Of a DNA stretch of 64,000 nucleotides, positions 35,101 through 47,299 are shown in pieces. The notes beneath the pieces were generated by a model, which saw only the letters and a list, made by a program, of their open reading frames with translations, was not told the DNA's origin and ran no database searches. The translations under genes and the position numbers were made by a program. Position 1 is the first letter of the stretch. Each line of letters starts with the position of its first letter. This stretch comes from Blastomussa wellsi (Eukaryota; Cnidaria; Anthozoa; Scleractinia; Plerogyridae), in contig OX393566.1 in the NCBI GenBank assembly GCA_947652115.1, forward strand, positions 10,354,076-10,418,075, read 5' to 3'.

Positions 35101-36190
35101 CAAAATGGATTTGAAGCCATAGAGTTTAAGATAAAACTGACTGGAAGTGCGATGGAGTTTAAGGGCCTGATTACATGAGCCAGGCTGGTTTGCTTTGTCA
35201 GCTAACCGGGCTGGCCCGGTTGTCATGTAATCGCGAAGTTGATTTTTTTCTGCGTTTAACAGACTTGCCCAGATCTCGGCAAACTGAAACAAGCCCGGCT
35301 AAACGGACCAGCCTGCCTCATGTAATCAAGCCCTAAGGCCATGAATTTACCACTTCGACAGTTTTGACGGAGATAATATGCCTCGGTAGAAGCTTATCAC
35401 CTAGAAGCGGGCAATTCGGGTTCAATGCTCCCGATTATTCCCAACCAATCAAAATTAACTTCCTTTTATGGTTTGCTTTCTTGCGTGAACTTCGAGATAC
35501 AGGAGAGCATTACGCTAGAATTTAGGTAAAAACTTCACTTTGTCCAGGTCAAATTTGATGACAGATGAAATGCGACACTCCAAAACAGGAATTCCATATA
35601 AAGATCAGTACAATTTTGTTCGCGGGCTTGGAAAACTCTAGTTCATTTGGCGCTCGACTAAATTGATTTTGTTACTTTTTAGGGGCTGAGTAAAAGCATG
35701 CGCAAAATGGCGTACACGATGATTGTAAGAATGTCGAGTATGGACTACGAGAGTCAGTTGTCAATTTGAAAATCTCAGTGCTGATAAGCTTTTGGCCTCG
35801 GTTGATATGCCTTTTTCTGTCGTGATACATTCAAAGGTATGTTTAAGTTCTTGACCGTGTTTAGTACTAAGTGGACGTGTTTGGGGTTGAAAACGTTTGT
35901 AAGGGCTTTTATGTATATTTGATATCTATCTTATTGGCTGGCATCTTTTCAGTGTTAAACAATGGTTTTATTTCGTTGTGTACCCCTCCGCATTATATGA
36001 TAAAGTTTCCTTGCTTTAGTCGCTCACGTTAAGAAGTAACTGTTTCGAGGTCTTCATTCAACAAAGAACACCTGGTGCGTCTTTAACGCCCCAGTACTTT
36101 TGTTTCCAAAATAACTGGTACCAGCTATTTACCTGTCATCAAGATGACTGCCAAAATCAGCGAGAGGAACTTTGAACGTTTTCGTGCCAT
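32134..36190 (-). CDS. Gene D: secreted GGM-repeat protein (588 aa), four exons
   Basis: Exons are 36133-36190, 33439-34179, 33165-33194 and 32134-33071; every intron is phase 1 with GT-AG ends, and the joined CDS is 1767 nt. Exon 1 encodes MARKRSKFLSLILAVILMT, a signal peptide. Residues about 20-266 are Ser/Asn/Lys/Asp-rich with a Glu patch (CTEEEEND) and two cysteines near the start. The 10-codon exon 3 (EPSEAPSQEE) leads into a Gln/Met helix (KQMQQQAMSVIQEQ, near 290) and about 80 residues of GGM repeats (about 322-405). Then come a Tyr/Arg/Phe-containing region, an Asp/Glu cluster (DNDEDFDDEGFDDDGDE, about 481-497) and a Lys/His-rich C-terminus. No enzymatic domain is visible. The composition suits a structural, possibly mineral- or polyanion-interacting extracellular protein; that is inference. 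Confidence 0.78.
34245..34445 (-). repeat. SINE copy in a gene D intron
   Basis: On the minus strand it reads 'ggcgtggtggcctaatccctgg', then 'cttgggcaagacactttactgt', 'cagtgcctctctccacccagg' and 'tgtaaatgggtaccagcgac', a tRNA-headed SINE body also found at 46195-46330. The A/B-box region is partly deleted. Confidence 0.65.
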
Positions 36191-39100
36191 TCTTCAATTC
36201 CTCACATGTGCTATAGAAAAGGCTAATAAAGGGAAAGAACAACCTGCCTCACTAAAAGCGTTGCAATGATATTCCTGCTATAACACTACAGGGTCGGTAA
36301 AAAACTTATGAGGCTACGAGATATGACTAAACGAAACAACCTTTAACTCACTCAGAAACTAAATCTAGGATACAAGAAGAATAAATCTACAAATATTGAA
36401 TGAAAGAATACATTTGAATATCAGAATAAATAAAACTTCAAATGCATACCAACAGGCAATAAGTAAAATAATTTCAGACTTCACCATAACGTGATCATTT
36501 CACTTGCAATGTTTATAGTTTCACTAGCTTACCTACGCTTGCGGAATTGCTTTTGTTGATGTATTTTCATGTTTTTGTTTTTCAGTATTAACAGGACTAA
36601 GAATAATATCTCACTTTTTGCCCTTGTATTCACCGTGTTGCAAGGAATAAACCATATTCAGTGTAATCGAATCTTGCACTAATTCTTGCAAGAGATTATA
36701 TTATCACTAAATAAGTTCAAAATATTACCCTATCAAAACAATTATCTAATGATAAGTCATTATATAAACTACACGCGCGATGGTTAACGAGATTATCTAA
36801 GAAACTTACAAAACTTACCGCAGGCTGAGGTGCTGTTGACGATATTGGTCAAAGAAATCTGCGCCCAAACCACAAGAGATCAAACTTGGCTGCTGATGTA
36901 AGAATAAAATATTTTGCTAACCCAGATCATAACATTGTAGTTATTTACCAATTAAATATTTACATTAACAGTCCAAAATACTTTAGCTTTGTCGCTAGGG
37001 ACATTATAGGATTTTATGTTTTAAAGTAGCGAAACTTACAATTGTTCAAAAGCTGGAACCAAGCTAAATCGCTTTAAATAAGAGTGAGATTGAAGTTAAA
37101 CTATAATTTACCGTCCTCTATACTACAGGGATGGAAGGTCAAGGGTCTCAATGGGCTCAGCGCAAAATGAACTATTTAAAGTACTGAACCGCCAATTGAT
37201 TTTCAGAGGTCATTGAAGGCAGCCATTGACTCAATTGGGTCACAAAGCTAAAACCTGCTGATTCAACTCAAGGGCAGTGCTAAATATAAAATAATTTGAC
37301 GCCTCAAATATCTTACCTAACATTGCAAAGGAGCAGCAGAAATTATCAAGTCAATTCTGAGTGGTGGGTGATATTTCGATCACAGCTATGGCTATGAAGA
37401 TGCCAGAGTTCCACTTTCAAGCGCTTGATGACTGGCTGACAGTACCACCACTAATTCTTAGATGTAGTTCCTTTATGTTATGAACCAAGTATTTTTAAAT
37501 TTTATGTCAATGCTCCAACAGTCTGTCGTTAATTTGGAGTACACACCTTTTTTCCACACATTTATAATGACCATTTATTTAAAAATTACATATGATTACA
37601 AGCTGTCAGTAAATCTCACGGCATTTATCCATACATATTTTCTAGAAAACTTTCGTTTGGTTAATTAATTAATTAATTAATTAATTAATTAATAACTTTC
37701 TAAAGTAATTAGTTATAGTTCCTATCTAGCCTGAAATTGCCTTTGCAAATTGGCTTTTACAGCTATATATCCTTCTTTTCTATATTCAGATCAACCATTT
37801 CTTTGAATACATCGATATTTGTAACTTTGAAAGGACTATGAAGTAATTCTTTTTTCCAGTTTGCCAATGAAGACGACTGGTAGCGTTAATTCTTCACGTT
37901 GGCCTGAAAGAACGAACCAGTAATTCTGAAAGTGTTAATAATAATAAATGAGTTAAAGGTTGTGAAGCACCTTGACAAAAGGTACAAGTATCGTTTAAAA
38001 CATAACATATTTTAGCCAGTCGCTCATTAGAGAAAGTGATATCACTTAAAAATTATTGTTGGAAACTTCTAACAAATGTTTAAGAAGACACAGACTCCAG
38101 AATAAGAAATGCATTTGATACAGTTTTTTCCTTTAGTCCGAAATCGCCTATTTCAGTATTAAAACCCCTCGATGCCCCTGCTTTTTTGAATGAGCAAATA
38201 ATAAATTTGTTTACTTTTAAACATTATCGGATCAAGTATATTTCCTCCCCAGTGAAATTTTAATGAATTCTCTTTCATCCACATCCAAATTCTTTAAGTG
38301 GATAGGAATAGCGCTGCGAATCCCTAACCACGTTAGAAAAGTTTTGTGTCTCAACCCGTTATGTTTCGCAAGATTAAATGATTCTAAATTGCAGGTGGTA
38401 AATAAAATAAATGCCAGCTTTCACCTAATTCTGATAAAATATGCTCTTACCGTCTACAGAACACACATATATCAATTTCGATAACAGGAACGATTTAATG
38501 ATAGTAACTTTGCCAAATATCGAGAGGCCTCTGCAATGCATTTTATTTTGGAAGGCATCACAAACAATCAAATTCCACAATTACTCGCGGGTTTGAAGAA
38601 CAAACATTATCCCAATAATCCTAGCATGCGAATACAGCCGCCTCTCATCGCTCTCGAGGGACAAGCGAGAACAATGAGAGACAGATCTCTCTGCAAGCGG
38701 GGCGTAAAAGAAGGTGGCAATAGTTGGAGAGATGGCTAATTTGGACAAGACAGCTCATTATTAAAGGGCTTGTCTCTACCAAGGTGTATGCCGCAATTCC
38801 AGTTAAAGTTGTCGGAACAAAGTTTCGAGCTTACACAACAAGACCAAAGCGCAGTATGGATAGAGGAAGAGGACTACTGCTCGCGCTGAATGCTACTGAG
38901 AGATGGCAAAGACATGGCAAACGTGATTTTGTACGTTTCATTTTCTCTTCAGAAAAGGTGCTTTCAGCCACAATAAATTTAACAAAAATTTTCCAAACTA
39001 AAAGCCATGAAACAGACAGAGAAAAAGGTAAAAAGGTATCATGCGTACTTGTAGATTTCTTCTACACCGATATGCAAAATTTCAGTAGATACCCAAACCA

Positions 39101-40021
39101 CCGTACGGTCTTGTTGAACTTGAGCAACGCTTTCAATGTAAGCGATTGGGGATGAAGGATGGAAGGGGGCGGGGAGGGGCTGAAGGGCCCTGGCCACACC
39201 ATTGTTATTGTTTACATGCGAGAGGTTCAGTATTATATTTTACGCTGAGAGTCTCGAGACGAAAGAGATCACCGAGAAACTACTTGTTAAAATGGTAACT
39301 AAAACTTCCAGTAACATAACTTAAACAGTGCAATAAGATTTCTCTTCAATATACAATTTCCATAATTTCGATGGCATCGAAAATGGCTGAGGCTCTCTAG
39401 GAGCCTTTAAGTTTAGGTCAACGGAAGATCAGAAAAAACAAAGCACAATACAATATATATATGGCAGAAGAAAAGTTTATTTTAGTCTAGTCATCGGTCT
39501 AGGGATTAACTTAAGCGAGATAGGTCACGGTAAGTTAGATCATTCTGTCTATCTTTCTAATTATGAGTTCTAAACTTCAATTTGTGCACAGAAAGTCTTT
39601 AATTTACAAAATCACGGTCACATAAAACAATGGGGTATTTCCGAGTATAAATGTAATTTTCATACAAAATGAGATAAAGGTCGGGTCGAAGGTTTTCAAG
39701 TTTATGTAGCCCGTTTGGCTAAATGGTAAGCACCCCGTATCGCATCTTCGATATTTTCTGTTGGTATATTAAAGTCACGCCAAATAAACAAAACTTTCAT
39801 TTCAACTTATATATGTTTGGGAGACTGAAGCATGAATAATTTTGGTCAATTCAGGAAACGTACAGGGGGATTTTTCTTCCAATAAGAGCTTTCTGTCAAC
39901 TGACGATAATATCTGGTCAGGAGATACCTGACATTGTCTTTGATCTTTGATATCTAAATTGATATTTTAGTTCAGTTGTAGTTGACCGGTAGTACGGTAG
40001 GCCAATAATCAGTTTTTGTAA
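36191..40021. other. No recognised gene between genes D and C
   Basis: A (TTAA)n run lies at 37660-37694. The plus-strand ORF 38724-39155 is 143 residues (MERWLIWTRQLIIKGLVST..., with YTTRPKRSMDRGRG) and lies just after ORF 38536-38739; I see no domain or splice support and treat both as unproven. A minus-strand hydrophobic stretch (SLVVWAQISLTNIVNSTSA, near 36830-36890) ends at a phase-1 gtaag donor but has no ATG. Confidence 0.4.
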
Positions 40022-42189
40022 TCATACTTCATTTCTCCATTTTGCAAAGTGACGTTGGCTTAGAGGTTTGATAACCTTTCGACGATTTTTATGATTCTGT
40101 GCTGTGAGTGAATTTGCTTCCAAGGACATTTTGGACTGTTTTGACCCTATACGATGATCACCAGAACTATCTCCACTTGTTCCAATTGTGGGATAAAAGT
40201 TCCTACTATTGTCATCTTGAGACGCAGTTATGCCGAGTCCGCTAGAGTCTGTAGTCCCGGATTGTCCTGGATTCACTAAGCCGATTCTGCTACGAAGGCT
40301 TAAGGAACTATCTCCCATTGTCTTGGCTTCAAAATCACCCTGACTTTGGTCGTGGTAGAACTTTTTCTCTGCTTCTTCGTCGCTATCTTTGAAGTCACCA
40401 TAATCTTCCGCATTGTAAGAGTCTTCTACTCCGCCTTGAACTGGAGTTTCGCGAATTGCTGCTTCCTCATCAAATGCTCCATCGCCCCCACCCTTAACAG
40501 TTCCAATCGTATGACCCATTAATGCGTCATACATCTCGTCCTGTTGAGCTGCCACTTTTTCTTCAAGATGAGCTGCCTCATCGAACTTTTTCTGGGCCTC
40601 TGAAGTTTGCTTCTGATTGTCTTCCCCACCGGTGGACGGGCTGCTTACAGTATTTATTGGTGATTGACTTAGTGGAGATTGAATTGGACTAGCAACTGTG
40701 GGATGAATAGTGATCTTAGATTCTTTGGCGTCGTCTACTTGTCCTGCAGTCAAGGAAGTTTTTGAATTTGTTTTATTTAACATCTCGTGAATTTTGTTGA
40801 AAAATTCTGCCTCTGCTTTATAGAGCTCTTGTCGTGCTAAGAATGCTTTAACCAACTTTTGAGCTGTACCGAAAGCTTTTCTCGCAGCAAGACGTTCTTT
40901 GGACAAAATGATTGGCTGCAAATGATGTTGCTGTTGTTGTTGTTGTTGTTGTTCCTGTGCTGCATTAGCAAAGGACAAATGTTTCTCCTTTTCCTGATCT
41001 TTTGAGGGATTCAAGTGATGTGCTACACTTGGTTGCTCAAGAGGAATATGTTGTGCACTTTTTTCCTGTGTATTTGGTTGTTGAGTCTGCGATTGCCTAT
41101 TCTGGTTTAAGTTTGTTGTATTTCGTGATCTTGGCGAATCTTCGGTCAAGTTTTTTAAAACACTAAGATGGGCAGCTTTCAATATGTTAGTAATAAACGA
41201 AGTGTAGTTTTCCAGTAGAGCCTGAGTTTCACCAGCTGCCTTTGGTTTGTGGAGCTTAACTTCTGACTCCACAGAGGAATTACTTGTTGAGGGACGCAGT
41301 CTTTGCGTTAGGCTGCTTTGCTCCTCATTTCTCAATTTCTGAAATGGAATATCACTGATAAGAATGCTGGCTTTATCTTTAGTGTAGTTTGCTTGTTTAA
41401 GTTCCTCTAAAAGGAGAGCTTTTAGGATATTTAATTGCATGACGTCGTTTATTGATTGATTAACCTTGATATTAGTTTTAGAGGGTTTAGGGATCATTTT
41501 GATAGCATTTGTTTCTTGATCGGCATCTTTCGTCTTGTTTCTTTCCATTTTCTCAGCCTCTCGTACAGCCATTTCAAGCAGAGCTACAGCATTTGTCAAC
41601 TTTGTGTTATTTAGGTGACCAATGTCTGCAGTGGTAGCCGGATCCTGTCCAACGCTATCCCATACAATTTGCTTGGCTCTCGCAAATGCTGCTCTTGTTA
41701 CATCCGGATTAAATGGCTGTCCATGCTCAACTATGCTTCTTAATTCTGGAAATAATGGAAAAGAATCGGTCATCATGACTTCGTTATCACCTTTTAATGA
41801 ACCGCTCGCAGGTTTAATAGGTTTCCTCAGTTTTTGTTTCTTTGACTTCGCATGAAATTTTGACATATTTTCGAGTTGGTCGTTGACTCTTTCAAGAAGT
41901 TTAACTGTTTCCTTAAACGTATTTTGTGCATTGAACAGTTGAGCTGTCTTGTTTCTGTTACTTTCAGCAAATTTCAAAACAGAGGCAAGGCCGCCTCGAT
42001 GTTGATGGTGATGACTACGGTGGTGACGATGAGTTGGGGGAACTTCCGGTCGCATGACCACTCTGATAACATTTGGAGCTCGTCTGGCAGCAGATCCAAG
42101 AGTCGACGGTTTTCCACCAGATTCCATTTCCCGCATAGCATCCGCAAGAAAGTCCCTTTTATCACCATTTTCCTTTGCCTCGGCGCTAC
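40022..42189 (-). CDS. Gene C main exon: secreted Gln/Ser/Lys-rich protein (742 aa with exon 1)
   Basis: This exon begins at an acceptor (tgtttcttaag) in phase 1 and joins the signal exon at 45161-45221, giving a 2229-nt CDS. After the leader the product reads GSAEAKENGDKR, a dibasic site that could release a propeptide, then DFLADAMREMESGG. A His-rich patch (HRHHRSHHHQH) lies near residues 74-85, and charged helical segments follow (FKETVKLLERVNDQLENMSKF). A polyglutamine run interrupted by Glu sits near residue 435, coded almost wholly by CAA/CAG. The final third is Ser/Gly/Asp/Glu-rich with a basic end (KNRRKVIKPLSQRHFAKWRNEV region). Several N-glycosylation sequons are present (NKT, NYT, NLT). 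Cysteine is essentially absent outside the leader. I do not recognise the family. Confidence 0.78.
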
Positions 42190-42624
42190 CTTAAGAAACA
42201 ACAAGAACACATTTTATTATAGCACAACTTGGGTAAAGCGCGCGTTCTGATTGGTCAATTTAGCGTCTACTATTTGCCCATGGGTGTACGCTGCTGACAA
42301 TGTTTAGCGCGCGCTGAGGGGAAGCGACATAGCGTAAGCGATCAAGGTAGAGAAAAGAAAGTGTAACTTTACGAGTTTACTCTCCTTTTCTTGTTTTTGT
42401 GGTTGGCGAATATTAAAAGCTTCACGTTTAGAAAACATCCCTCCATAATACTGAAAGAAGTTTTTTGTAGGCTGCGTCTAAAAGCTCTTCAAAAGTGTGA
42501 TTTCATTTTATGTTTTCGTTTGGAACTACGCGAGTCAGTGCACGCGTTTGTTCAAAATTCAGTGAGCCCGCGCAGTTGAAACTCAGAGAAATTGCAGTAA
42601 AGCGACTAAACGTTGCTATAAAAC

Positions 42625-42800
42625 AAATGCTAAACGCCATGGCATACACTATTGAGTTATGGATGCACTTGGGAGGTTTGCTAAGCACTTAAGAAGCTAG
42701 AATCGCACTCGGCTATCGCCCCGTGCGACTCTTACTCTTCTTTCGTGCTTAGCAACCTCCCGCGTGTATCCATAACTCAATAGTGTACGTCAGGGCGTTT
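42625..42800. repeat. MITE hairpin in gene C intron
   Basis: 'aaacgccatggcatacacta' and 'ttgagttatggatgcacttg' at 42633 pair with 'tatccataactcaatagtgt' and 'acgtcagggcgttta' near 42765-42800. The centre is 'gcttagcaacctcccg' against 'gggaggtttgctaagc'. No coding capacity. Confidence 0.75.
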
Positions 42801-43111
42801 ACCGTTTGTTAATTAACAATTAGATTATGAGCTCGAGATTTTTATGAGGTGATAGTTGATGAGTTGATGATGATGATGAGTTGGTGATAGTTGACGAGAG
42901 CGGATAATCTAATTGTTTTAGTAAAAATCATAATAAACGAATCATGTTTCGGTGAAAAAGTTGTAAATCTTCCTTCAAAACTTCGCTAAAGCGCGAAGAC
43001 ATTGCCATTTTGAAGACGACCTCTAACCACTGCACTCTAATGGCTGATAGTGTGCAGTCGCTCAGCTTATCAGATTGCGGCATTTGCATTAGTATACTAG
43101 AAGATTTTAAC

Positions 43112-43332
43112 TAAATAGTAATAGCAATAGCAATAGCAATAGCAATAGCAATGGCAATGGCAATGGCAATGGCAATGGCAATGGCAATGGCAATGGCAAT
43201 AGCAACAGCAACAGCAATAGCAATAGCAATAGCAATAGTAATAGTAATAGTAACAGTAATAGTAATAGTAATAGTGATAGTAATAGTAATAGTAATGGTA
43301 ATGGTAATGGTAAAAGTAATTGCAATAGTATT
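43112..43332. repeat. Long (CAATAG/CAATGG/AATAGT)n microsatellite
   Basis: About 220 bp of hexamer and trimer repeats: caatag, then caatgg, caacag, caatag, and aatagt units. It falls in the gene C intron and produces long artefactual low-complexity ORFs on both strands. Confidence 0.95.
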
Positions 43333-44509
43333 CCAAGAAGGCCCTGGGGCGAGACCCCTCTCAACATGAATGCGAGGCTAACGCGTGGAAAGATACATAA
43401 GGCAAATTACAGAAGGAATGCCGTAAACCAAAACAGCATTAAATGCTGCAAGGCTCTTGAGTTTATAAATGATCTAGAGGCTAGAGGAATACCAGTGTTA
43501 AACAAAAATACCAAAAATGTGGCAGGAGTGACAGAGAAGGCTCGCACGGCTACTCGTACTCGTCACACACACAAGTTGTTTATTTTCTACTTATTTGCAA
43601 TTCTGTTAATTAATAGAGATTTTTTACAGGGAGAAAAATAATGATCGTCAAACTATGTACACCACTATCGCTAAAGTAAAATAAAAAGCTGGTCTTTGGA
43701 CCGAAGGTTTGATGTATTTGCCTCAAAACAAATTTGTAAGGTTTTGTCAGCTTATACACCAGTCAATGAAAATCCATCCCCCAACCCGGGCCTTAGCGGG
43801 GACTTGGAATTTGTAGCCAGTGAAATCAAGAAAATTTCCTTCCCCTCGGGGAAATTTTTCTTTTCCAAGGTTCCCGCATATCACCTCAGGAGATCACATA
43901 ATCACTTTTACCTAACAAAAATAAAGCAGAAATGTAAAGTTGCCATTTCAAATTTACAAATCAGTTCCTCAGTCAACATCAGTCAACTTTGTGAGAGGGG
44001 ATTTACATTGACTGGTGCATTGGCGATCAAAGAAATGTGCCGGCGAGTGAGAATATTTACTTGTAGTTTCTCCAGTATCTTCCCCCTTTTGGTGGAAGGT
44101 GGCCATCAAAGACTTAACAGAATCAGTTCAGCAAATTGTTTGGACAAAATAGGTAAAACGTATTTCGCTGCATACTGGGGATAAATTACCTTGTGTTGAA
44201 ACCTGCCTGACTCGCACTCTCCTGTCAGTTCAATTAATCTGTGATCTTCTCGGTCACTCTTACCAAATTTTTTTACATTTTCGCTTAATTAAGGTATACA
44301 TCTAACCTGCAGATTATTTATAGCTGAAGAGTCTTGTAACGTTCAATGCTGTTTTGGTTTTCCGGCACCCCAGCTGTAGTTTTCCTCGTGTTTCTTTGTA
44401 TTTTCAAGCGAAGTTCTTCGCATTAGCCGCGCATTCCCGTTCTAAAGGCTCTCGCTCCAGGGCCGTCGGGGAATGGGAATATTGTCTATTGTTAAATAAA
44501 TCTTTTTCG

Positions 44510-44625
44510 CTTGGGCGTGTTTGTTGCCCCATTACAGATCATACGACATTCTCTACAGAATTTTCTTTTTATTGTCACCAAAGCATTATTTATTCATATA
44601 CACGCAACTCATCAAGCAAGAAAGG
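44510..44625. repeat. Partial MITE related to 49851-50047
   Basis: 'cgcttgggcgtgtttgttgccccattacag' and 'tatttattcatatacacgcaact' match the left half of the MITE at 49851. The right half is absent. It lies in gene C's first intron. Confidence 0.6.
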
Positions 44626-45160
44626 CCCATTGACAGAGTAGTATTAGCAGTAGTATTAGTATAAGTAACAAACTACTTCTGACAAGTAGCATACTAATAA
44701 CTTTTAACAGAGTACTATAATTGCATATATTTCTCTTATAATATGTGTAATATGTCATGAAAACATTTCGTTATTTGCACTTTGTATCTGAGAAAAATCT
44801 ATTGGCGGCATATTAATCTATTTGTATGTGTATCGTTTGTACTGAATTGCCTAGCGAGGCTTTCGCTCTTTGCATTTTGTCAGTTGGAGTCATCTTCTAA
44901 ATTAATTTTAGTTAAAGCAGTAAAATTCTTTACTTCGTGAAAACGTCCAAGCTGCCGAGTATTTCGTTAATGATTTGTTGACCCAAAAAGTAACATGATT
45001 AACTTAGTAACAAAACTAGTCCGTACAATAATGCAATTAATTAGTGCAATTTGTTTTTGGCAATTCTAGGTGACAATCTTTATTTTAAACTCCTATAAAT
45101 AATAATTTTTAGAGGGAAATTTCATGGAAAGGACCACAAAAATCATTTCACTTCTCTCAC

Positions 45161-45221
45161 CTGAATGGAAAGTACAAGTTGTGGGAAGGAAAAGAGTTAG
45201 AAAAAGCGACAATATTCTCAT
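45161..45221 (-). CDS. Gene C exon 1: signal peptide exon
   Basis: The ATG at 45221 opens MRILSLFLTLFLPTTCTFHS, a good hydrophobic leader. The exon ends one base into the next codon (TCAG|gtgaga), the same phase-1 ending seen in genes A, D, F and G. It joins the acceptor at 42189 in frame as G (G+GT). The intron of 2971 bp between them carries a MITE hairpin and a long microsatellite. A small extra exon inside the intron cannot be excluded, because genes D and F have 30-51 nt exons in the equivalent position. Confidence 0.72.
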
Positions 45222-45419
45222 GTCTGTGTCGTCCGTTGTGCCTGGCCTTGTGATCACATTTGTCGTGTATCTTCTGCAAAAGTACAAATCTGCATAAAGA
45301 AAACAGATTGTCCAGTTAAAAAAAGACAAAAATAAAAGTTTTTCTCACTCTAGATAAAAAATTAGAAAAACAGAAATATATGAACGACAATCAAAACCAT
45401 CCATGTGTGAAATTGACAG

Positions 45420-46190
45420 GTGTTAAACACAAGACTCGTTTCGCTGGTTAAGCAACACCTGTTCTTTTTTCTGTTAATATTTTCCTTACTTCAGTATCAT
45501 TAAACTGATAAAATCATTTAGTTTAAGGCAATTTCATTGACATTTCTGTGTCGAGTGTACGTGATTGCTACCGAAATGCACCGTTTGGCTGTTCTCAGAT
45601 TTTATCATCTAAACACTATTTTTTTCAATTCTATGGCAATCTAAAATTAAGTGGCTACAGTCTCAAAGCGATAATGCACGTTGCTAAAATAAAACAACGG
45701 TCCGAATTAACCAGGCAAAACAAATCATTATTCCCAGGTTATATGATTTAGTAAAACGTGCCTGGTCAGGTGACGACATAGTAATATTCAATGAAAACTA
45801 AAACAATAAATGAACTGTATTGGAATGGTTCCACCTCCACCCAAGTTAATCACTGGTTGAAAAGAGAACACATTATTCATTTTTAACACTGACCTTACTA
45901 TTTTCGCTGATATTCATCGGGTTATTATAAAAGAATCTTTCCGTCCGTTAGCCATGTTTTTCAGACATGCACTTTAGGATGATGTAATAAGCACCTCGCT
46001 GAAGGTCACGCTGCCCCACTAGTGACCGCTGTACGCTGTAGTTTTCATGACCTCAATGTCAAATAAACCACATAATGTTACCCGCATTGAAACAAGACAA
46101 TTCGAGCACGTGTCATTCATTGACGCCGGTAGAGATACATAGACGAGAGTCTGGTAAAAAAGCGTTAGGCGGATGAACACCTCACTCCCC
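45420..46190. other. No recognised gene
   Basis: Upstream flank of gene C. Only short ORFs without signal or domain features. Minus-strand 'ctaattttttatctagag' regions are AT-rich but contain no convincing TATA box. Confidence 0.35.
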
Positions 46191-46194
46191 AGCA

Positions 46195-46330
46195 TTGAAT
46201 TCGCCGATACCATTTATAAACCTGGGTGAAGGGAGCCGTCTTGTTAAAGTACAAAATGCAATGACCCAGAGTAGGGCTTAAACCCGGGCCCGCTCGATCT
46301 GTCCAGCACGTTAACCATTAGGAAACTATC
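46195..46330 (-). repeat. SINE copy with tRNA-like promoter
   Basis: The minus strand shows 'cctaatggttaacgtgctgg' (A-box region), 'cccgggtttaagccctactc' (B-box region) and then 'cccttcacccaggtttataaatggtatcggcg', the body shared with the copy at 34245-34445. Confidence 0.65.
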
Positions 46331-46634
46331 TTTCCTTTAACTTTGTACGTGAGATCTGCCGATGGTTTAATTCCCGTCATGTTGCAATATTTACACGTGT
46401 AGGAGTACGGGCCGTGGGGGCAGGGGGGCTCCATCCACCCCCCCCCCCCCCCCCCCCAATTTTGGGCAAATCAGATTTTTTGGACAGTAAAAGAAAATAT
46501 GGGCAAGGCAACTTGGGAGAACCTTTTAAGGCAAATGGTTCACCGCCCCCTGGCAAAAAGTTGCCAGTACACACTAATGTTTACACGGACCAGAGTACGA
46601 AATGTTCACCTTTATTGAATACTGACTGATTTAT

Positions 46635-47290
46635 TTATAGTGAAGCTCTGGCGGCCCGAGGGGCCGCCAGGCGGAGCCCCATACTCATATGGGAAACAAA
46701 TAACCATGATTTTCTCATGGTTATCATGGCTAGCGGTATTGCTTGTGGACGCGTACGCGCGACGACGGCGACGTCAGAGTCGCGCAACATGGCGGCCATA
46801 AATAGCCATGCCTTGCCAACACCTTGTCAGTAGGCCTTTATAGATTATGCTAGTAAAAGTAGCATATTATGCTAGTAGCATTGCTTTTTTTGGCCAAATT
46901 ATGCTAAAATTATGCTCTTTTTCAAAATTATGCCCCTTTTTAAAATTATGCTCTTTGAAAAAATTGCAAATAAGTCCAAAAAATACATTTTTTAATTAGA
47001 AGCCGTTGGTCTACAAGAAAGAAACGCAACAAATCCACAATGTGGTTCATGTCAACATGCGCCTACAATGTGACTTCCGGTTCCGGTGCACCCCAGACCA
47101 GGGCTCAGTCTTTGTCAGCCTTATCAGCAGCAGCCTTATGGTCAATTGACAACTGTCAAATCGAGGTATCCGCTGACCAGTATTACATATCAAAGCGAGC
47201 GGCAGTCAGATTAATTATATTGAAAGGGATAGGTGGTACACCATCGATTAACATATCAAAGCGCACGACATTCTGATTAATTATAAAGGA
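46635..47290 (-). repeat. Composite hairpin-rich repeat, copy c, with an inserted TTATGCT-rich segment
   Basis: The hairpin 'ggcggcccgaggggccgcc' at about 46651, the 'accatgattttctcatggt' hairpin, 'gtcgcgcaacatggcggcc' and 'caattgacaactgtcaaatcg' all match copy a in reverse. Between about 46850 and 47090 a segment with several 'attatgct' boxes interrupts the match, which looks like a separate DNA element inserted here. Confidence 0.55.
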
Positions 47291-47299
47291 AGGGACTTG

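Noticed and set aside
39705..39780. tRNA-like 'gtttggctaaatggtaagc' stretch
   Set aside because: A-box-like sequence only, with no B box at the right distance and no stem pairing.
42503..42688. Minus-strand hydrophobic ORF (MAFSICFIATFSRF) as a gene C signal exon
   Set aside because: No GT donor follows in the needed phase, and it lies in one arm of a MITE hairpin; the exon at 45161-45221 fits better.
43097..43369. Leu-, Tyr/Cys- and Met/Ala-rich ORFs
   Set aside because: Artefacts of the microsatellite.
43696..44184. Plus-strand ORF of 162 aa
   Set aside because: No recognised motif, no splice or promoter support, and it lies inside the gene C intron on the opposite strand; probably chance.
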